Origin: Roseibium aggregatum
GTDB lineage: Bacteria > Pseudomonadota > Alphaproteobacteria > Rhizobiales > Stappiaceae
Assembly (NCBI RefSeq): GCF_017309185.1
Contig: NZ_JAEKJZ010000005.1
Span: 310,001 to 374,000, forward strand
Direction: 5' to 3'
DNA length: 64,000 nt
Shown here: in pieces, positions 1 through 10,747 of the stretch
Layout of the letters: each line of letters opens with the position of its first letter
Numbering within the stretch: the first letter of the stretch is position 1
The notes under the pieces: generated by a model
Database searches by the model: none
Told to the model about the DNA's origin: nothing
The model's input: the letters and a program-made list of their open reading frames with translations, nothing else
Program-made: the position numbers and the translations under genes

Positions 1-1553
1 TTGTCGAACTGGGTGATGCGGGCATCGAACTTGTCGCCGACGGAGAATTTCTCCGGACGCTGTTCGTCGCGATCGCGGGAGAGGTCCGCACGGCGGACGA
101 AGGCGGTCAGGTCGCTGTCTGCGATCTTGACTTCCAGGCCGCCGTCCTTGATCTCGATGACTTCACAGGTCACGACAGAGTTCTTGCGGATCTCGCCAGC
201 GGCACCCGATTCCATCGGGTCACCGGTGAGCTGCTTGATGCCGAGCGAGATACGCTCCTTGTCGACATCCACATCGAGAACGACGGCCTTGACCATGTCG
301 CCCTTCTTGTACTCCTCGATGACCTGCTCGCCCGGACGGTTCCAGTCGAGGTCGGAGAGGTGGACCATGCCGTCCACATCGCCGTCGAGGCCGATGAACA
401 GGCCGAATTCGGTCTTGTTCTTGACTTCGCCTTCGACTTCCGTGCCGATCGGGAACTGTTCGGCGAACGCATCCCACGGGTTCTGCAGGGTCTGCTTGAG
501 GCCGAGCGAGATGCGGCGCTTGACCGGATCTACTTCCAGGATCATCACTTCCACTTCCTGAGAGGTGGAAACGATCTTGCCCGGATGGACGTTCTTCTTG
601 GTCCAGGACATTTCGGAAACGTGGATCAGGCCTTCGATGCCCGGCTCCAGTTCCACGAACGCACCGTAGTCGGTGATGTTGGTCACGCGGCCGGTGAACT
701 TCGCTTCCAGCGGGTATTTCGCCTCGATGCCGTCCCACGGATCGGTTTCGAGCTGCTTCATGCCCAGGCTGATGCGATGCGTTTCCTGGTTGACGCGGAT
801 GATCTGCACCTTGACGGTCTGGCCGATGGTGAGAACTTCCGACGGATGGTTGATGCGGCGCCACGCGATGTCGGTGACGTGCAGCAGACCGTCGATGCCG
901 CCGAGGTCGACGAACGCACCGTAGTCGGTGATGTTCTTGACGACGCCTTCCACGGTGTGACCTTCTTCCAGGCTCTGGACGAGCTCGGAGCGCTGTTCGG
1001 CGCGGGTCTCTTCCAGGACCACGCGGCGGGACACGACGATGTTGCCGCGGCGCTTGTCCATCTTCAGGATCTGGAACGGCTGCGGGGTGTGCATCAGCGG
1101 GGTCACGTCGCGGACCGGACGAATATCGACCTGGGACCGCGGCAGGAAGGCCACGGCGCCGTCCAGATCGACGGTGAAGCCGCCCTTGACCTGGTTGAAG
1201 ATCTGGCCGTTGACCTTTTCATTCGCTTCAAAAGCGACCTCAAGGCGGACCCAGCTTTCTTCGCGGCGGGCTTTTTCGCGCGACAGAACGGCTTCGCCGA
1301 GAGCGTTTTCGACGCGCTCCAGGTAAACTTCAACTTCGTCGCCGACACCCATTTCGCCGTCGCGGCCCTTGGCGCCGAATTCCTTCAGCGGCACACGGCC
1401 TTCAACTTTCAGGCCGACGTCGATGACGGCCAGGTCTTTTTCGATGGCGACGACGGTGCCTTTGACAACGGCACCTTCGTAAAGGTCGTTCTGGACGAAG
1501 GACTCTTCGAGAAGAGCCGCGAAATCCTCGGTGGAGGGATTGAAATCAGACAT
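1..1553 (-). CDS. rpsA: 30S ribosomal protein S1 (3' end cut by window edge)
   Basis: S1 binds mRNA on the 30S subunit and helps initiate translation. Reading the minus strand from the ATG at 1551-1553 gives MSDFNPSTEDFAALLEES, then repeated S1 (OB-fold) domains. The repeats show the hallmark YGAFVDLGGIDGLLHVTDI and YGAFVELEPGIEGLIHVSEM stretches, each ending in an RISLG(M/L)KQ segment. About 517 residues lie in the window. Alphaproteobacterial S1 is normally about 560-570 residues, so roughly the last 50 are outside. An AGGAG ribosome-binding site lies just upstream of the ATG (about 1559-1563). The next genes upstream on the same strand are cmk and aroA, a common alphaproteobacterial order. 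Every long plus-strand frame here is antisense shadow. Confidence 0.97.
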   Translation of the reverse strand, partial: MSDFNPSTEDFAALLEESFVQNDLYEGAVVKGTVVAIEKDLAVIDVGLKVEGRVPLKEFGAKGRDGEMGVGDEVEVYLERVENALGEAVLSREKARREESWVRLEVAFEANEKVNGQIFNQVKGGFTVDLDGAVAFLPRSQVDIRPVRDVTPLMHTPQPFQILKMDKRRGNIVVSRRVVLEETRAEQRSELVQSLEEGHTVEGVVKNITDYGAFVDLGGIDGLLHVTDIAWRRINHPSEVLTIGQTVKVQIIRVNQETHRISLGMKQLETDPWDGIEAKYPLEAKFTGRVTNITDYGAFVELEPGIEGLIHVSEMSWTKKNVHPGKIVSTSQEVEVMILEVDPVKRRISLGLKQTLQNPWDAFAEQFPIGTEVEGEVKNKTEFGLFIGLDGDVDGMVHLSDLDWNRPGEQVIEEYKKGDMVKAVVLDVDVDKERISLGIKQLTGDPMESGAAGEIRKNSVVTCEVIEIKDGGLEVKIADSDLTAFVRRADLSRDRDEQRPEKFSVGDKFDARITQFD

Positions 1554-1791
1554 TAATTCTCCTGGCGCCTTCAGGCGCGCCGCCGGCGGGTTGGTGTTGC
1601 ACTCCGGACTGACCTTCTCCCGGGATCGCGCTTTGCGCTGATCCTGCCGCTTCGAAAAGCGGGCCGGCGGGGCGGGAGACGGAAAATCCGGTCTCGTCAC
1701 AGGACGCGATAACAACGTCCTGCCGAATTTTTCGCACTCTTTAAAAAGAACACGCGGCCAAAAGGCCCGATCCGTTCAAAATACGCAAACA

Positions 1792-1814
1792 GGGGCACAC
1801 CAAGGGTGAGCCCC
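1792..1814 (-). terminator. possible weak terminator after cmk
   Basis: On the minus strand, GGGGC then CACC pair with GGTG then GCCCC around a CTT loop, with a single T-T mismatch. The hairpin sits 8 nt past the cmk stop codon. No clean T-run follows, so it may only attenuate or protect the mRNA end. The 1554-1791 stretch otherwise holds the rpsA leader and no recognisable gene. Confidence 0.35.
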
Positions 1815-1821
1815 AGAACCG

Positions 1822-3845
<2,024 letters not shown>

Positions 3846-4025
3846 CTATCATGTGGATGTGGCTTCGTCATCTGTTCCGGCGCTTGAAATTTCGCGCGCA
3901 ACATGCAGAACAATGAACGAGACGGGACTTTTCGCTGATTTGCCTTTGACAGGGCCACCGCTTGACGTTATGGGGCGGCCCACAAATTCTAAAGTCAGCC
4001 AGATAACTATTGAAGGGTGAGCACG

Positions 4026-4412
4026 GTGGCAAAACCTGAACTTGGCACAAAGCGGCTGTGCCCGAGCTGCGGCGCCAAATATTACGATCTGAACCGCAGC
4101 CCGATCACTTGCCCGAAATGCGGCGCGATCTTCGAAGCGGTCATGACCTCTCGGACCGCCAAGGCGGCCAAGGTGGAAGAGACGCCTGAAGACGACGAAG
4201 AGGAAGAGGACGCCGCCGCGCCGGAAATCGTGACCCTGGAAGAGGCCGACGCCGAAGCGGAAGGCGGCGACGACGTCCCGGATCTGGACGACGAGGAAGT
4301 CGAACTCGACGACGACGAGTCCGAAGACGACGTGTTCCTGGACGACGAGGACGAGGATGAGGAATCCGTTCCGGGCATCCGCGTCGAGATCGAAGACGAT
4401 AGCGAGCAGTAA
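4026..4412 (+). CDS. TIGR02300-family FYDLN acidic protein
   Basis: A small zinc-ribbon-like protein with a very acidic tail and no established biochemical role. Residues 3-37 read KPELGTKRLCPSCGAKYYDL and continue to CPKCG. This gives two CxxC pairs (CPSC, CPKC) that could bind zinc, and the YYDLN stretch that names the family. From about residue 60 on, almost every residue is Asp or Glu. The GTG at 4026 is preferred over the GTG at 4017, because the family begins MAKxELGTKR and AGGG at 4014-4017 is then well spaced. It is divergent from aroA and ends just before tRNA-Ala. An imperfect hairpin (4420-4449) follows the stop. This neighbourhood is typical of Hyphomicrobiales. Confidence 0.88.
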   Translation: MAKPELGTKRLCPSCGAKYYDLNRSPITCPKCGAIFEAVMTSRTAKAAKVEETPEDDEEEEDAAAPEIVTLEEADAEAEGGDDVPDLDDEEVELDDDESEDDVFLDDEDEDEESVPGIRVEIEDDSEQ

Positions 4413-4562
4413 ATATCTGAGCGGGCAGATATTTTTCGATCTGTCCGCTTGCCTGTACGACGCAGAAATTTTCTTCGATTTTCTGCTTGATCTTGGATGG
4501 CGGTGTGACTATGTTCCGCCTCCATCAGCGCCGGAGACCCATCCCGGCCACATACGGAATTA

Positions 4563-4638
<76 letters not shown>

Positions 4639-4822
4639 TTCCGCTTTTTCCGTCCGCGGCGCTGAGCGCTTTTTACCGAACATCGTTTCCGCACCGAATT
4701 TTCCCGGGTTTTTCTGGATCGTGCAGATGTCCTGGCGGGAACGCTATGTTCCCCGAGGTGAATTCCACTTGCAAGTCAGGCCGGGGCATTGACGCTCGGT
4801 GGCGAAACGGAAAGGCACCGGT

Positions 4823-5329
4823 ATGGCCGTACCAGCATCCCAAGCCGACCTTCTCGACGCGATTTCATTTTCATTCGAAAAACTGATGACGGATCTCCGC
4901 CTGGTACCTGAAGAGCGTGCGCGAGAAGCCTCGCTCAAGGGACATGCCACCGGAACGGCGATGAGCCCTGCCGATCTGGTCGCTTATCTCCTCGGCTGGA
5001 ACGAACTCGTTCTGAAATGGCTTGAGAAAGACGACCGGGGCGAGGCGGTGGATTTTCCCGAAACCGGTTTCAAATGGAACCAGCTCGGCCTGCTGGCTCA
5101 AAAGTTTTGTGGTGACTACGCATCGCTCGACTGGCCTGAGTTGCTCGCGCGCCTGACCGCAGCAAGGGATCGGCTGATCGCCACCGTTTCCGCGCTCTCC
5201 GATGACGAGCTTTACAGCCAGCCTTGGTATGGCAAATGGACCAAGGGCAGGATGATCCAGTTCAACACCTCCTCCCCGTATGGGAACGCGAGACGCCGCA
5301 TCCGCAATTGGCTTAAAGAGCGTTGTTAG
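4823..5329 (+). CDS. ClbS/DfsB-family four-helix bundle protein
   Basis: Related to ClbS, the colibactin self-resistance protein that hydrolyses the genotoxin's cyclopropane warhead; most family members have unknown substrates. From the ATG at 4823 the protein is 168 residues and begins MAVPASQADLLDAI, matching the usual MAVP start of the family; the frame opens 24 nt earlier with a GTG. Conserved family segments are visible: LKGHATGTAMSPADLVAYLL, GWNELVLKWL, GFKWNQLG.LAQKF, and YGKWTKGRMIQFNT near the C-terminus. It lies just downstream of tRNA-Ala with no colibactin-like biosynthetic genes in the window. A general DinB-like housekeeping or stress role is therefore as likely as toxin resistance. 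Confidence 0.85.
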   Translation: MAVPASQADLLDAISFSFEKLMTDLRLVPEERAREASLKGHATGTAMSPADLVAYLLGWNELVLKWLEKDDRGEAVDFPETGFKWNQLGLLAQKFCGDYASLDWPELLARLTAARDRLIATVSALSDDELYSQPWYGKWTKGRMIQFNTSSPYGNARRRIRNWLKERC

Positions 5330-5458
5330 GGACCTGGGCGAAAAGTCCTTGCGCGCCATTCCGGTTCGCGAAGAAATCGAGTCACACTTTCCTGCGCCGC
5401 CGCCTCCTTGTTAATATGCGCCTGGATTGGCCGGGCGCGTGATGCAAGGACACGCAAG

Positions 5459-5860
5459 ATGAAAACCCATGACGTTCAATCGGTCTCTATCGGCAAGCCC
5501 GCGCGGACCGTGTTCGACTTCGTTTCGAATCCGGCCAACCTGCCGGTCTGGACGAATGCGTTCAAGAGCGCCGATGCTGGGACAGCCGAACTTGTCACGC
5601 CGAACGGCGCTGTTCCGATCCGGCTGGAAACAAGCGCGTACGGCGAGCAGGGGACTGTCGACTGGAAAATGACCTTTCCCGACGGGTCGGTTGGCACCGC
5701 ATTCTCACGGATCACGCCTGACGGTGAGGACAAGTCCATCTATTCGTTTGTACTGATGGCGCCGCCGGTACCGCTGGAAGCGCTCGAAGGAGCGCTCAAG
5801 GAGCAGATGACCATTCTTGCCGGCGAACTCGCCGAGCTGAAACGGCGGCTCGAAGCATGA
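5459..5860 (+). CDS. SRPBCC-family (polyketide cyclase-like) protein
   Basis: A 133-residue START/Bet v1-like fold protein, of a family that binds small hydrophobic ligands. From the ATG at 5459 it reads MKTHDVQSVSIGKPARTVFD, followed by FVSNPANLPVWTNAF, the usual N-terminal strand-helix start of SRPBCC proteins. A long C-terminal helix follows (EALEGALKEQMTILAGELAEL). The upstream in-frame GTG/ATG region has no family match. The last codons overlap the ATG of the sigma-factor gene (ATGA at 5857-5860), so the two are translationally coupled. This suggests the SRPBCC protein senses or acts in the response that the sigma factor controls. The ligand is unknown. Confidence 0.8.
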   Translation: MKTHDVQSVSIGKPARTVFDFVSNPANLPVWTNAFKSADAGTAELVTPNGAVPIRLETSAYGEQGTVDWKMTFPDGSVGTAFSRITPDGEDKSIYSFVLMAPPVPLEALEGALKEQMTILAGELAELKRRLEA

Positions 5861-6702
5861 TCCGGCTCGATCCGGTGCACGTGGAGGCGGCGCGGCAGGG
5901 GGACCGCGCCGCCCTTGACGCACTCGTACGCGCCGCCGAGCGGCCGGTCTACAATCTGGCGATCCGCATGCTGGCGCATCCTGCGGACGCCGAGGATGCG
6001 ACCCAGGAAATCCTTATCAAGATCATCGCCAATCTCGGTTCCTTGCGGGATATCGAAGCGGCGGGTGGCTGGGCGATGCGGATTGCCTGCCGGCATCTGG
6101 TCGGCGCCCGCAAGTCCGGCCGTGTCGAGTCTATGCGGATGAGTTTTACAGGATTTGCCGCCGATCTCGAGCAGGGGCTGTCCGAGCCGGGCGCCTCGGA
6201 GCCCTACGATGCGGAGACCCGGCTTGCGATCGAGGAGGTCAAGGTCGGCTGCACGCTGGCCATGCTTACCTGCCTCAGCCGCGACCTGAGGATCGCCTAT
6301 CTGCTCGGTGACGTCTTCGAGCTGAGTGACCGGGAGGCGGCATCGGTACTGGAAATAGCGCCGGCTGCCTACCGCCAGAGGCTGCGGCGCAGCCGCGCGG
6401 CGGTGACCGCATTTGTGAAAGACACTTGCGGCAATGTCTCTGCGAAGGCCGCCTGCCGATGCGAGAAACGCATCGCGGCAGCGGAAGAGGCCGGCCGGAT
6501 CAGCCGGAGCCGGTCGCGGTTTGGACTGTCTCCGAGCGGTCCCACGACCGTGCCGGGGCTGCGCGCGCAGGTGCGCCGTCTGGAGGAGGGCCGCCGGGCC
6601 GCGGCGCTGCTGCGATCCAATCCCGATTTTTCCTGCGACGTCGCCGAACTTGTCCTGCAGACGATTGAGACAAATCCAATCCGGCCCGATGGGAAACTAT
6701 AG
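5857..6702 (+). CDS. ECF-type RNA polymerase sigma factor with Cys-containing C-terminal extension
   Basis: A sigma-70-family extracytoplasmic-function sigma factor of 281 residues, well above the usual 170-200. Region 2 is clear (VYNLAIRMLAHPADAEDATQ followed by EILIKI, about residues 31-57), and a region 4 helix-turn-helix lies at about 125-185. Beyond it is a roughly 95-residue tail with a C-G-N-V-x5-C-R-C motif (C191, C200, C202). This pattern occurs in a subgroup of ECF factors that carry C-terminal extensions in place of a separate anti-sigma factor. No anti-sigma gene lies next to it. The SRPBCC gene upstream overlaps by 4 nt and is the obvious functional partner. Redox or metal sensing by the tail is inference. 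Confidence 0.87.
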   Translation: MIRLDPVHVEAARQGDRAALDALVRAAERPVYNLAIRMLAHPADAEDATQEILIKIIANLGSLRDIEAAGGWAMRIACRHLVGARKSGRVESMRMSFTGFAADLEQGLSEPGASEPYDAETRLAIEEVKVGCTLAMLTCLSRDLRIAYLLGDVFELSDREAASVLEIAPAAYRQRLRRSRAAVTAFVKDTCGNVSAKAACRCEKRIAAAEEAGRISRSRSRFGLSPSGPTTVPGLRAQVRRLEEGRRAAALLRSNPDFSCDVAELVLQTIETNPIRPDGKL

Positions 6703-6813
6703 CATTGCATAAGAGGGCGACGCAGGACCGCCGGTCGATAAACACGGTTGTCATATCGAAGTCGTGAGGCTGGGATAAGGGTCTTGGCCCGTTCACCGAT
6801 CCGGCGCCGCGCA

Positions 6814-7632
6814 ATGTATCCCTTTAAACCAGACAGAAACTGGCCGGCGACTCACAGTTGCCCGCCGCTGATCATCGCCCATCGCGGCGCAAGCGCCTAC
6901 GCGCCGGACAACACGATCGCGGCCTTCAGGAAGGCAGATGAGCTCGGCGCGGACATCTGGGAGGTCGATGTCAGGCTGACATCCGACGGCGTGCCGGTCG
7001 CCTTTCACGATGCGGATCTGTTCAACCTGTGCGGCGATGCGCGCCCGGTCGGCGATGTCACGGCGGAGGAACTTGCCGTGCTCACCGGGGCGCGCGGGCG
7101 GCCCGCACCGGCTTTCGCGGATGTGGCGCGTCTGGCGGCGAAATGCGGCAGGGGGATCTATCTCGATGCCAAGGAGGAAGAGGCCGCCACGCGCGCGTTC
7201 GATATCCTTCTGGATGCAGGGATTGATCGGGCGATCATCGGGGCGAACACGCCGGACTATTGCGCGCAGCTCCGGTCAGCCGGCGCCCCCTATCCGGTAT
7301 CGCTTCTCGTCGGTCTCGGGCAGGACCCTTTCGCGCTGACGGACAGTTGCGGCGCGGAGATCGTTCATCCCTGCTGGGAGAAGGCGGGAGAGCGTCCCGA
7401 CCGCCTGTTGACCGGGGCGTTTTTCGAGGCGGCGGCCAGCCGTGGCCTGCCGGTCGTGACCTGGCACGAGGAGCGCGACGACATCCTCGCCGCTCTTGTC
7501 AGGCTGCCGGTCCTGGGCATCTGCTCGGACACGCCGGAACGGGTCGCGCATGCAAAGGCGCGCTTCATCTCTGCCCGAGGTGCTGAGGAAGCCGGTGTCT
7601 CTCTGCAAGCCGAGGATGTCGAAAACCACTGA
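6814..7632 (+). CDS. glycerophosphodiester phosphodiesterase
   Basis: Hydrolyses glycerophosphodiesters to sn-glycerol-3-phosphate and an alcohol. From the ATG at 6814 the protein is about 272 residues. It has the GDPD signature IIAHRGASAYAPDNTIAAF near residue 20, followed by WEVDVRLTSDGVPVAFHDAD, which supplies the metal-binding Glu and Asp and the catalytic His. No signal peptide is seen, so it is probably cytosolic. The frame extends upstream to a TTG at 6748 with no family similarity there. It stands alone after the sigma factor. A Ugp-type glycerophosphate importer lies 27 kb away and could supply its substrates. Confidence 0.9.
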   Translation: MYPFKPDRNWPATHSCPPLIIAHRGASAYAPDNTIAAFRKADELGADIWEVDVRLTSDGVPVAFHDADLFNLCGDARPVGDVTAEELAVLTGARGRPAPAFADVARLAAKCGRGIYLDAKEEEAATRAFDILLDAGIDRAIIGANTPDYCAQLRSAGAPYPVSLLVGLGQDPFALTDSCGAEIVHPCWEKAGERPDRLLTGAFFEAAASRGLPVVTWHEERDDILAALVRLPVLGICSDTPERVAHAKARFISARGAEEAGVSLQAEDVENH

Positions 7633-7727
7633 AATTTGAGGGAGCCGTACTCCGGGGAGCTGAGTTCCGGTCAGGATTTGTTGGATAGGGTGTCCCTTTC
7701 GGCCGCAAATCAGGTTCATGATCGATT

Positions 7728-7925
7728 TTGAGATCGGTCATCTATGAGATGCGCTGCGCAGATGAGTGGACGGATGTTCAATGGGGTCGTGCTGCACCGT
7801 TGATGCTTGACGGGTGCCGAAGACAAAATCGCTCAACGAACGGAAAGCGGCCGTTTGTAAACTCAGTCCTGCAGCTCACACACTCGCAAGCCAAGGCGGC
7901 CTATCGATTGAACGCTAATCGCTGA
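7728..7925 (+). pseudogene. relic of an IS5-family transposase N-terminus
   Basis: A 65-codon open stretch whose translation carries WTDVQWGRAAPLM and then KRPFVNSVLQL. These resemble the starting segments of IS5/IS427-type transposases (DEQWxRIxPLLP, then NRLFVNAVLWxLRTGAPWRDLP). The spacing fits, but the GAPW segment is lost and the frame stops soon after. No DDE catalytic part and no inverted terminal repeats were found. It sits at the left end of an AT-rich stretch (7.93-8.45 kb), consistent with a decayed insertion. The similarity was judged by eye. Confidence 0.45.
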
Positions 7926-8446
7926 ACAAATTATTGGACGACAAGCCTGAGCCCTTGGGTCGAGGCTTGCGGTGGGCTTAATTGAGAGCCTGGTTTTTTG
8001 AGTTGAACTCTAGCCTGTTTGGTTCTTATTTTTTCGAAGTCATTACGAAAGCTCGTTGACCGGTTCGTCAATGCTCAGATTTATTCCACCGACCAATGGC
8101 GGGATTTTGCTCCCACGAGAATATTCAAAATATTTGTATGGTCTGAAATTAGATTGTCAAATTTGAAAACCGCTTAGACAAAATTAAAACTATAAAATAG
8201 GCAGTTTATATTTTTTTATACATAGATAATCATCTTTAATATATCGCATTACGTATATATTTCGTTTTTTATTGATTGATATGCGGGTGCTGAGATATTG
8301 TACTTTGAGAAAGTTCCGGCATTGTCAAATTTCACAGTTTGAGCCAGAAAATTAACTTTATGACCTCGCGGAACTTGCGGATGCGTTAATTTAGCGTTAA
8401 TATGAAAATAGTCAGTCTCATGATTGTTGATGAGGAGAAGTTAATT
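7926..8446. other. AT-rich gene-free stretch upstream of a VPLPA-CTERM gene
   Basis: About 520 nt without a plausible gene. From about 8030 to 8330 it is far richer in A and T than its surroundings, with runs such as TTTATATTTTTTTATACATA. It presumably holds the promoter and possibly binding sites for the VPLPA-CTERM gene at 8447. No tRNA, attachment site or ordered repeats were seen. Confidence 0.6.
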
Positions 8447-9112
8447 ATGAAATTTGGGAAAAGTCTTTGTCTAGCAGCAGTGGCCGTATTGGCGTCCGTC
8501 GGAACGGCGTCGGCTCTGCCGGCGGTTACGATTCTTGATTCGTCGACCGATGCATCGCCTGGCAATACCGCCGATATCTACGCTCCGACTTACGGCGCAT
8601 TCACACCGTCGTCCTACACTTGGACAACAGGTGTAAACGTTGTTACGCCGCCTCCTGGAACTGTCGGCGGCAGCTACAAGTCTCCGTGGCATGGAACAGG
8701 TCTGGTTAATACGAATTCCTACTTTGCCGTCGGTCCGAATGAAAATTCCCCGAACCCGGCAACGCTGGATTTTAACGGAGCGATCGAATCGTTCACCTTC
8801 CTGTGGGGCTCGATCGACGCCTACAACACCTTGACGTTTGCTCTGTCCGGCGGCGGCACGTTTGAACTCACCGGTTCGGCGATTGCAGCCATCATTGGCA
8901 GCCCGTGTGGTTCGGCTGACAACTTTGCTTGTAACGCACTCATCCGCATCACCGGTTTGGGAGCCGATGCTCTTACCTCTGCAACGTTCCTGAGCGATCC
9001 GAAGCAAGCTTTCGAGTTTGCACTGCAGCCTGTGCCGCTTCCGGCTGGTGCTTTGCTGCTTCTGACCGGATTGGGTGGCTTGGCGCTCGTGCGTCGTAAG
9101 AAGAGTTCGTAA
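8447..9112 (+). CDS. exported VPLPA-CTERM surface protein
   Basis: A secreted protein of 221 residues, probably processed by an exosortase. The ATG at 8447 is preceded by GAGGAG, which decides the start. Residues 1-23 are a signal peptide (MKFGKSLCLAAVAVLASVGT, then ASA). The C-terminus is VPLPAGALLLLTGLGGLALV followed by RRKKSS. This is a textbook VPLPA-CTERM tripartite signal: motif, membrane helix, basic tail. The middle contains FLWGSIDAYNTLTF, the WGSxDxYNxL pattern seen in exosortase-dependent surface proteins of the Npun_F0296 type. No exosortase gene is in the window. A strong terminator follows at 9168. The paralogue at 9859 shares the same architecture. Confidence 0.88.
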   Translation: MKFGKSLCLAAVAVLASVGTASALPAVTILDSSTDASPGNTADIYAPTYGAFTPSSYTWTTGVNVVTPPPGTVGGSYKSPWHGTGLVNTNSYFAVGPNENSPNPATLDFNGAIESFTFLWGSIDAYNTLTFALSGGGTFELTGSAIAAIIGSPCGSADNFACNALIRITGLGADALTSATFLSDPKQAFEFALQPVPLPAGALLLLTGLGGLALVRRKKSS

Positions 9113-9167
9113 TCAAAAGACTTCGCTGGCCCCGGTTTGATCGGGACCAGCTTGAAGAGAAACAAGA

Positions 9168-9198
9168 AAAGGCTCCGGGATAACCTCCCGGAGCCTTT
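9168..9198 (+). terminator. rho-independent terminator of VPLPA-CTERM gene 1
   Basis: A perfect 13-bp inverted repeat, AAAGGCTCCGGGA and its complement TCCCGGAGCCTTT, flanks a TAACC loop. It lies 55 nt after the stop codon at 9112. The 3' arm ends in TTT. Confidence 0.85.
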
Positions 9199-9858
9199 AC
9201 TGTTTGCGGACGCCAGCGCTTCCACTCCACCGCGTCATACCGGCGAAGCTGCGCATCCTCCAAGACCGGCAGCGTAACGACCACCAAAAGAAACATGGCA
9301 ATATTATTGAATTGTCACGAGCGCCAGTCGTTTTCAAAGTACGGCGAAAGCGATTAGACAACAGCTGTCGAAGCACACTCTCAGTTTATCGCCGGCAAGG
9401 AAAAAGCGGCGCCAAAGTGATTGAAGTGCATCAGGTGGTGGTACGACGAGAGTGACGGAACGCGCCCACAATGTGTCAACTTGGATTGGTGCCCGCGTTT
9501 GCGAAAAGGCTTCCAACTGTCAATTCAGCTATTCTGACAACCTCCGCAAATTTAACTGTAGTTGCGTCAAAAAATTCCTTGGAGAAGTTTCAATTGTATC
9601 GGACGGATTGCGTTAACGGGAAGTGGCTAACGTAGCTGAGTGTCTTGAAAAATTCTGTAGCTATGGTTACCGGCCCGGATTTGCCTTTAAAATCAATGCG
9701 AAGGATTTCTTTACAACGATCATGTTTTTCATTTTTCCTCCAATAACACGTTGAAAGTGCACAAGGTCTGAAAGATTTGTTGCGACCCAACGGAAGCGTG
9801 ATAAAAGTACTAAAGTTTTGTTAAATATGACGGAAATTAGAAGCAAAGGATTGAAAAC
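9199..9858. other. gene-free spacer between the two VPLPA-CTERM genes
   Basis: About 660 nt with no frame that resembles a known protein on either strand. The part next to the second gene (9540-9858) is AT-richer and presumably holds its promoter. No terminal repeats, tRNA or palindromic element were found. Confidence 0.55.
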
Positions 9859-10464
9859 ATGAAGTTTTTGAAGGTAGCGGGAATGGCGGCCGCCGTGATG
9901 CTTGCCGCGTCTGCAGCGGCGAACGCAATGAGTGTAACGGCTACTCAGTTGAGCATGGCCGATCTTGATGGAATCGATCCGGTCGCCAATATCTCTGCGA
10001 CCGGCGGGGTGAATTTCTTCCAGACTCTCACCGGGAACCAGTTCACCGGTGGATCGCTCACTGCAAGAACACCCTGGGAAGGGTCGAAGCACGAGGACAA
10101 CGGCGTATACAGCTCCGTTCAAGCTGGAGGAAGCGCTGTCTTCGAATTTGCCGAACTCCAGACCGGGCTATCGATGATTTGGGGTTCGCCAGACACCTAC
10201 AATGATCTCGTCCTGACTTTCATAGTCGGCGGCGCCGAGACCTCGATCCTTGCCTCCACTCTTGGTGTCACGCTTGGCTCCGGCGCGGCGTTGCTCGAAA
10301 TCGCGGGCGTGAGTTTCGATAGTCTGGTTCTTTCGTCAAGCCAGAACGCATTCGAGTTCGCGAACCTCAACACCACCACGGCTGTGCCGCTGCCGGCCGG
10401 TGGCTTGCTGCTGGTGACCGCGATGGGTGGCCTCGCGTTGGTGAGGCGCAGGAAGTCCGCATAG
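9859..10464 (+). CDS. exported VPLPA-CTERM surface protein, second copy
   Basis: A 201-residue exported protein. It has a signal peptide (MKFLKVAGMAAAVMLAASAA, then ANA, cleaved at about residue 23). The body contains MIWGSPDTYNDLVLTF, matching the WGSxDxYNxL pattern of the gene at 8447. It ends VPLPAGGLLLVTAMGGLALV and then RRRKSA, again a VPLPA-CTERM sorting tail. The two proteins share architecture but are otherwise quite divergent, so the duplication is old or they were acquired separately. Predicted destination is the outer surface or extracellular matrix, after processing by an exosortase encoded elsewhere. A matching terminator follows at 10518. Confidence 0.87.
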   Translation: MKFLKVAGMAAAVMLAASAAANAMSVTATQLSMADLDGIDPVANISATGGVNFFQTLTGNQFTGGSLTARTPWEGSKHEDNGVYSSVQAGGSAVFEFAELQTGLSMIWGSPDTYNDLVLTFIVGGAETSILASTLGVTLGSGAALLEIAGVSFDSLVLSSSQNAFEFANLNTTTAVPLPAGGLLLVTAMGGLALVRRRKSA

Positions 10465-10517
10465 CTTTGGGACTCGAAGGCTTCGGAGTGTCCGGAACCG
10501 ACCTGAGAACAGACTTA

Positions 10518-10552
10518 AAAAGGGCTTCGGGAGAACCTCCCGAAGCCCTTTT
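10518..10552 (+). terminator. rho-independent terminator of VPLPA-CTERM gene 2
   Basis: GGGCTTCGGGA (10522-10532) pairs with TCCCGAAGCCC (10538-10548) around a GAACC loop. It is flanked by A4 on the left and T4 on the right, so it could work in both directions. The loop and the inner GGGA/TCCC pairs match the terminator at 9168 closely. Confidence 0.87.
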
Positions 10553-10747
10553 AGTTTGCAGACAATGGTATTGTCTTCCTCCGCTCCATGCTCGCCAATC
10601 ACCATGGAGGCCGGCATGAGAGCGCCGATCTTTCCGGTATCCTTCTTCATCCGGGAGTCTCGCCGTGCCTCCCGCTCCACATCTGCTTCGAGGTAGGAGG
10701 CCGTGGCCGGAAATTGCTCTGCGTTGACGGGGGAGGGGTGCAGTCGT

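Noticed and set aside
360-1556. 398-residue open frame on the plus strand
   Set aside because: Antisense to rpsA; composition (Asp/Phe/Val/His-rich) is that of a GC-rich reverse frame and it has no family similarity.
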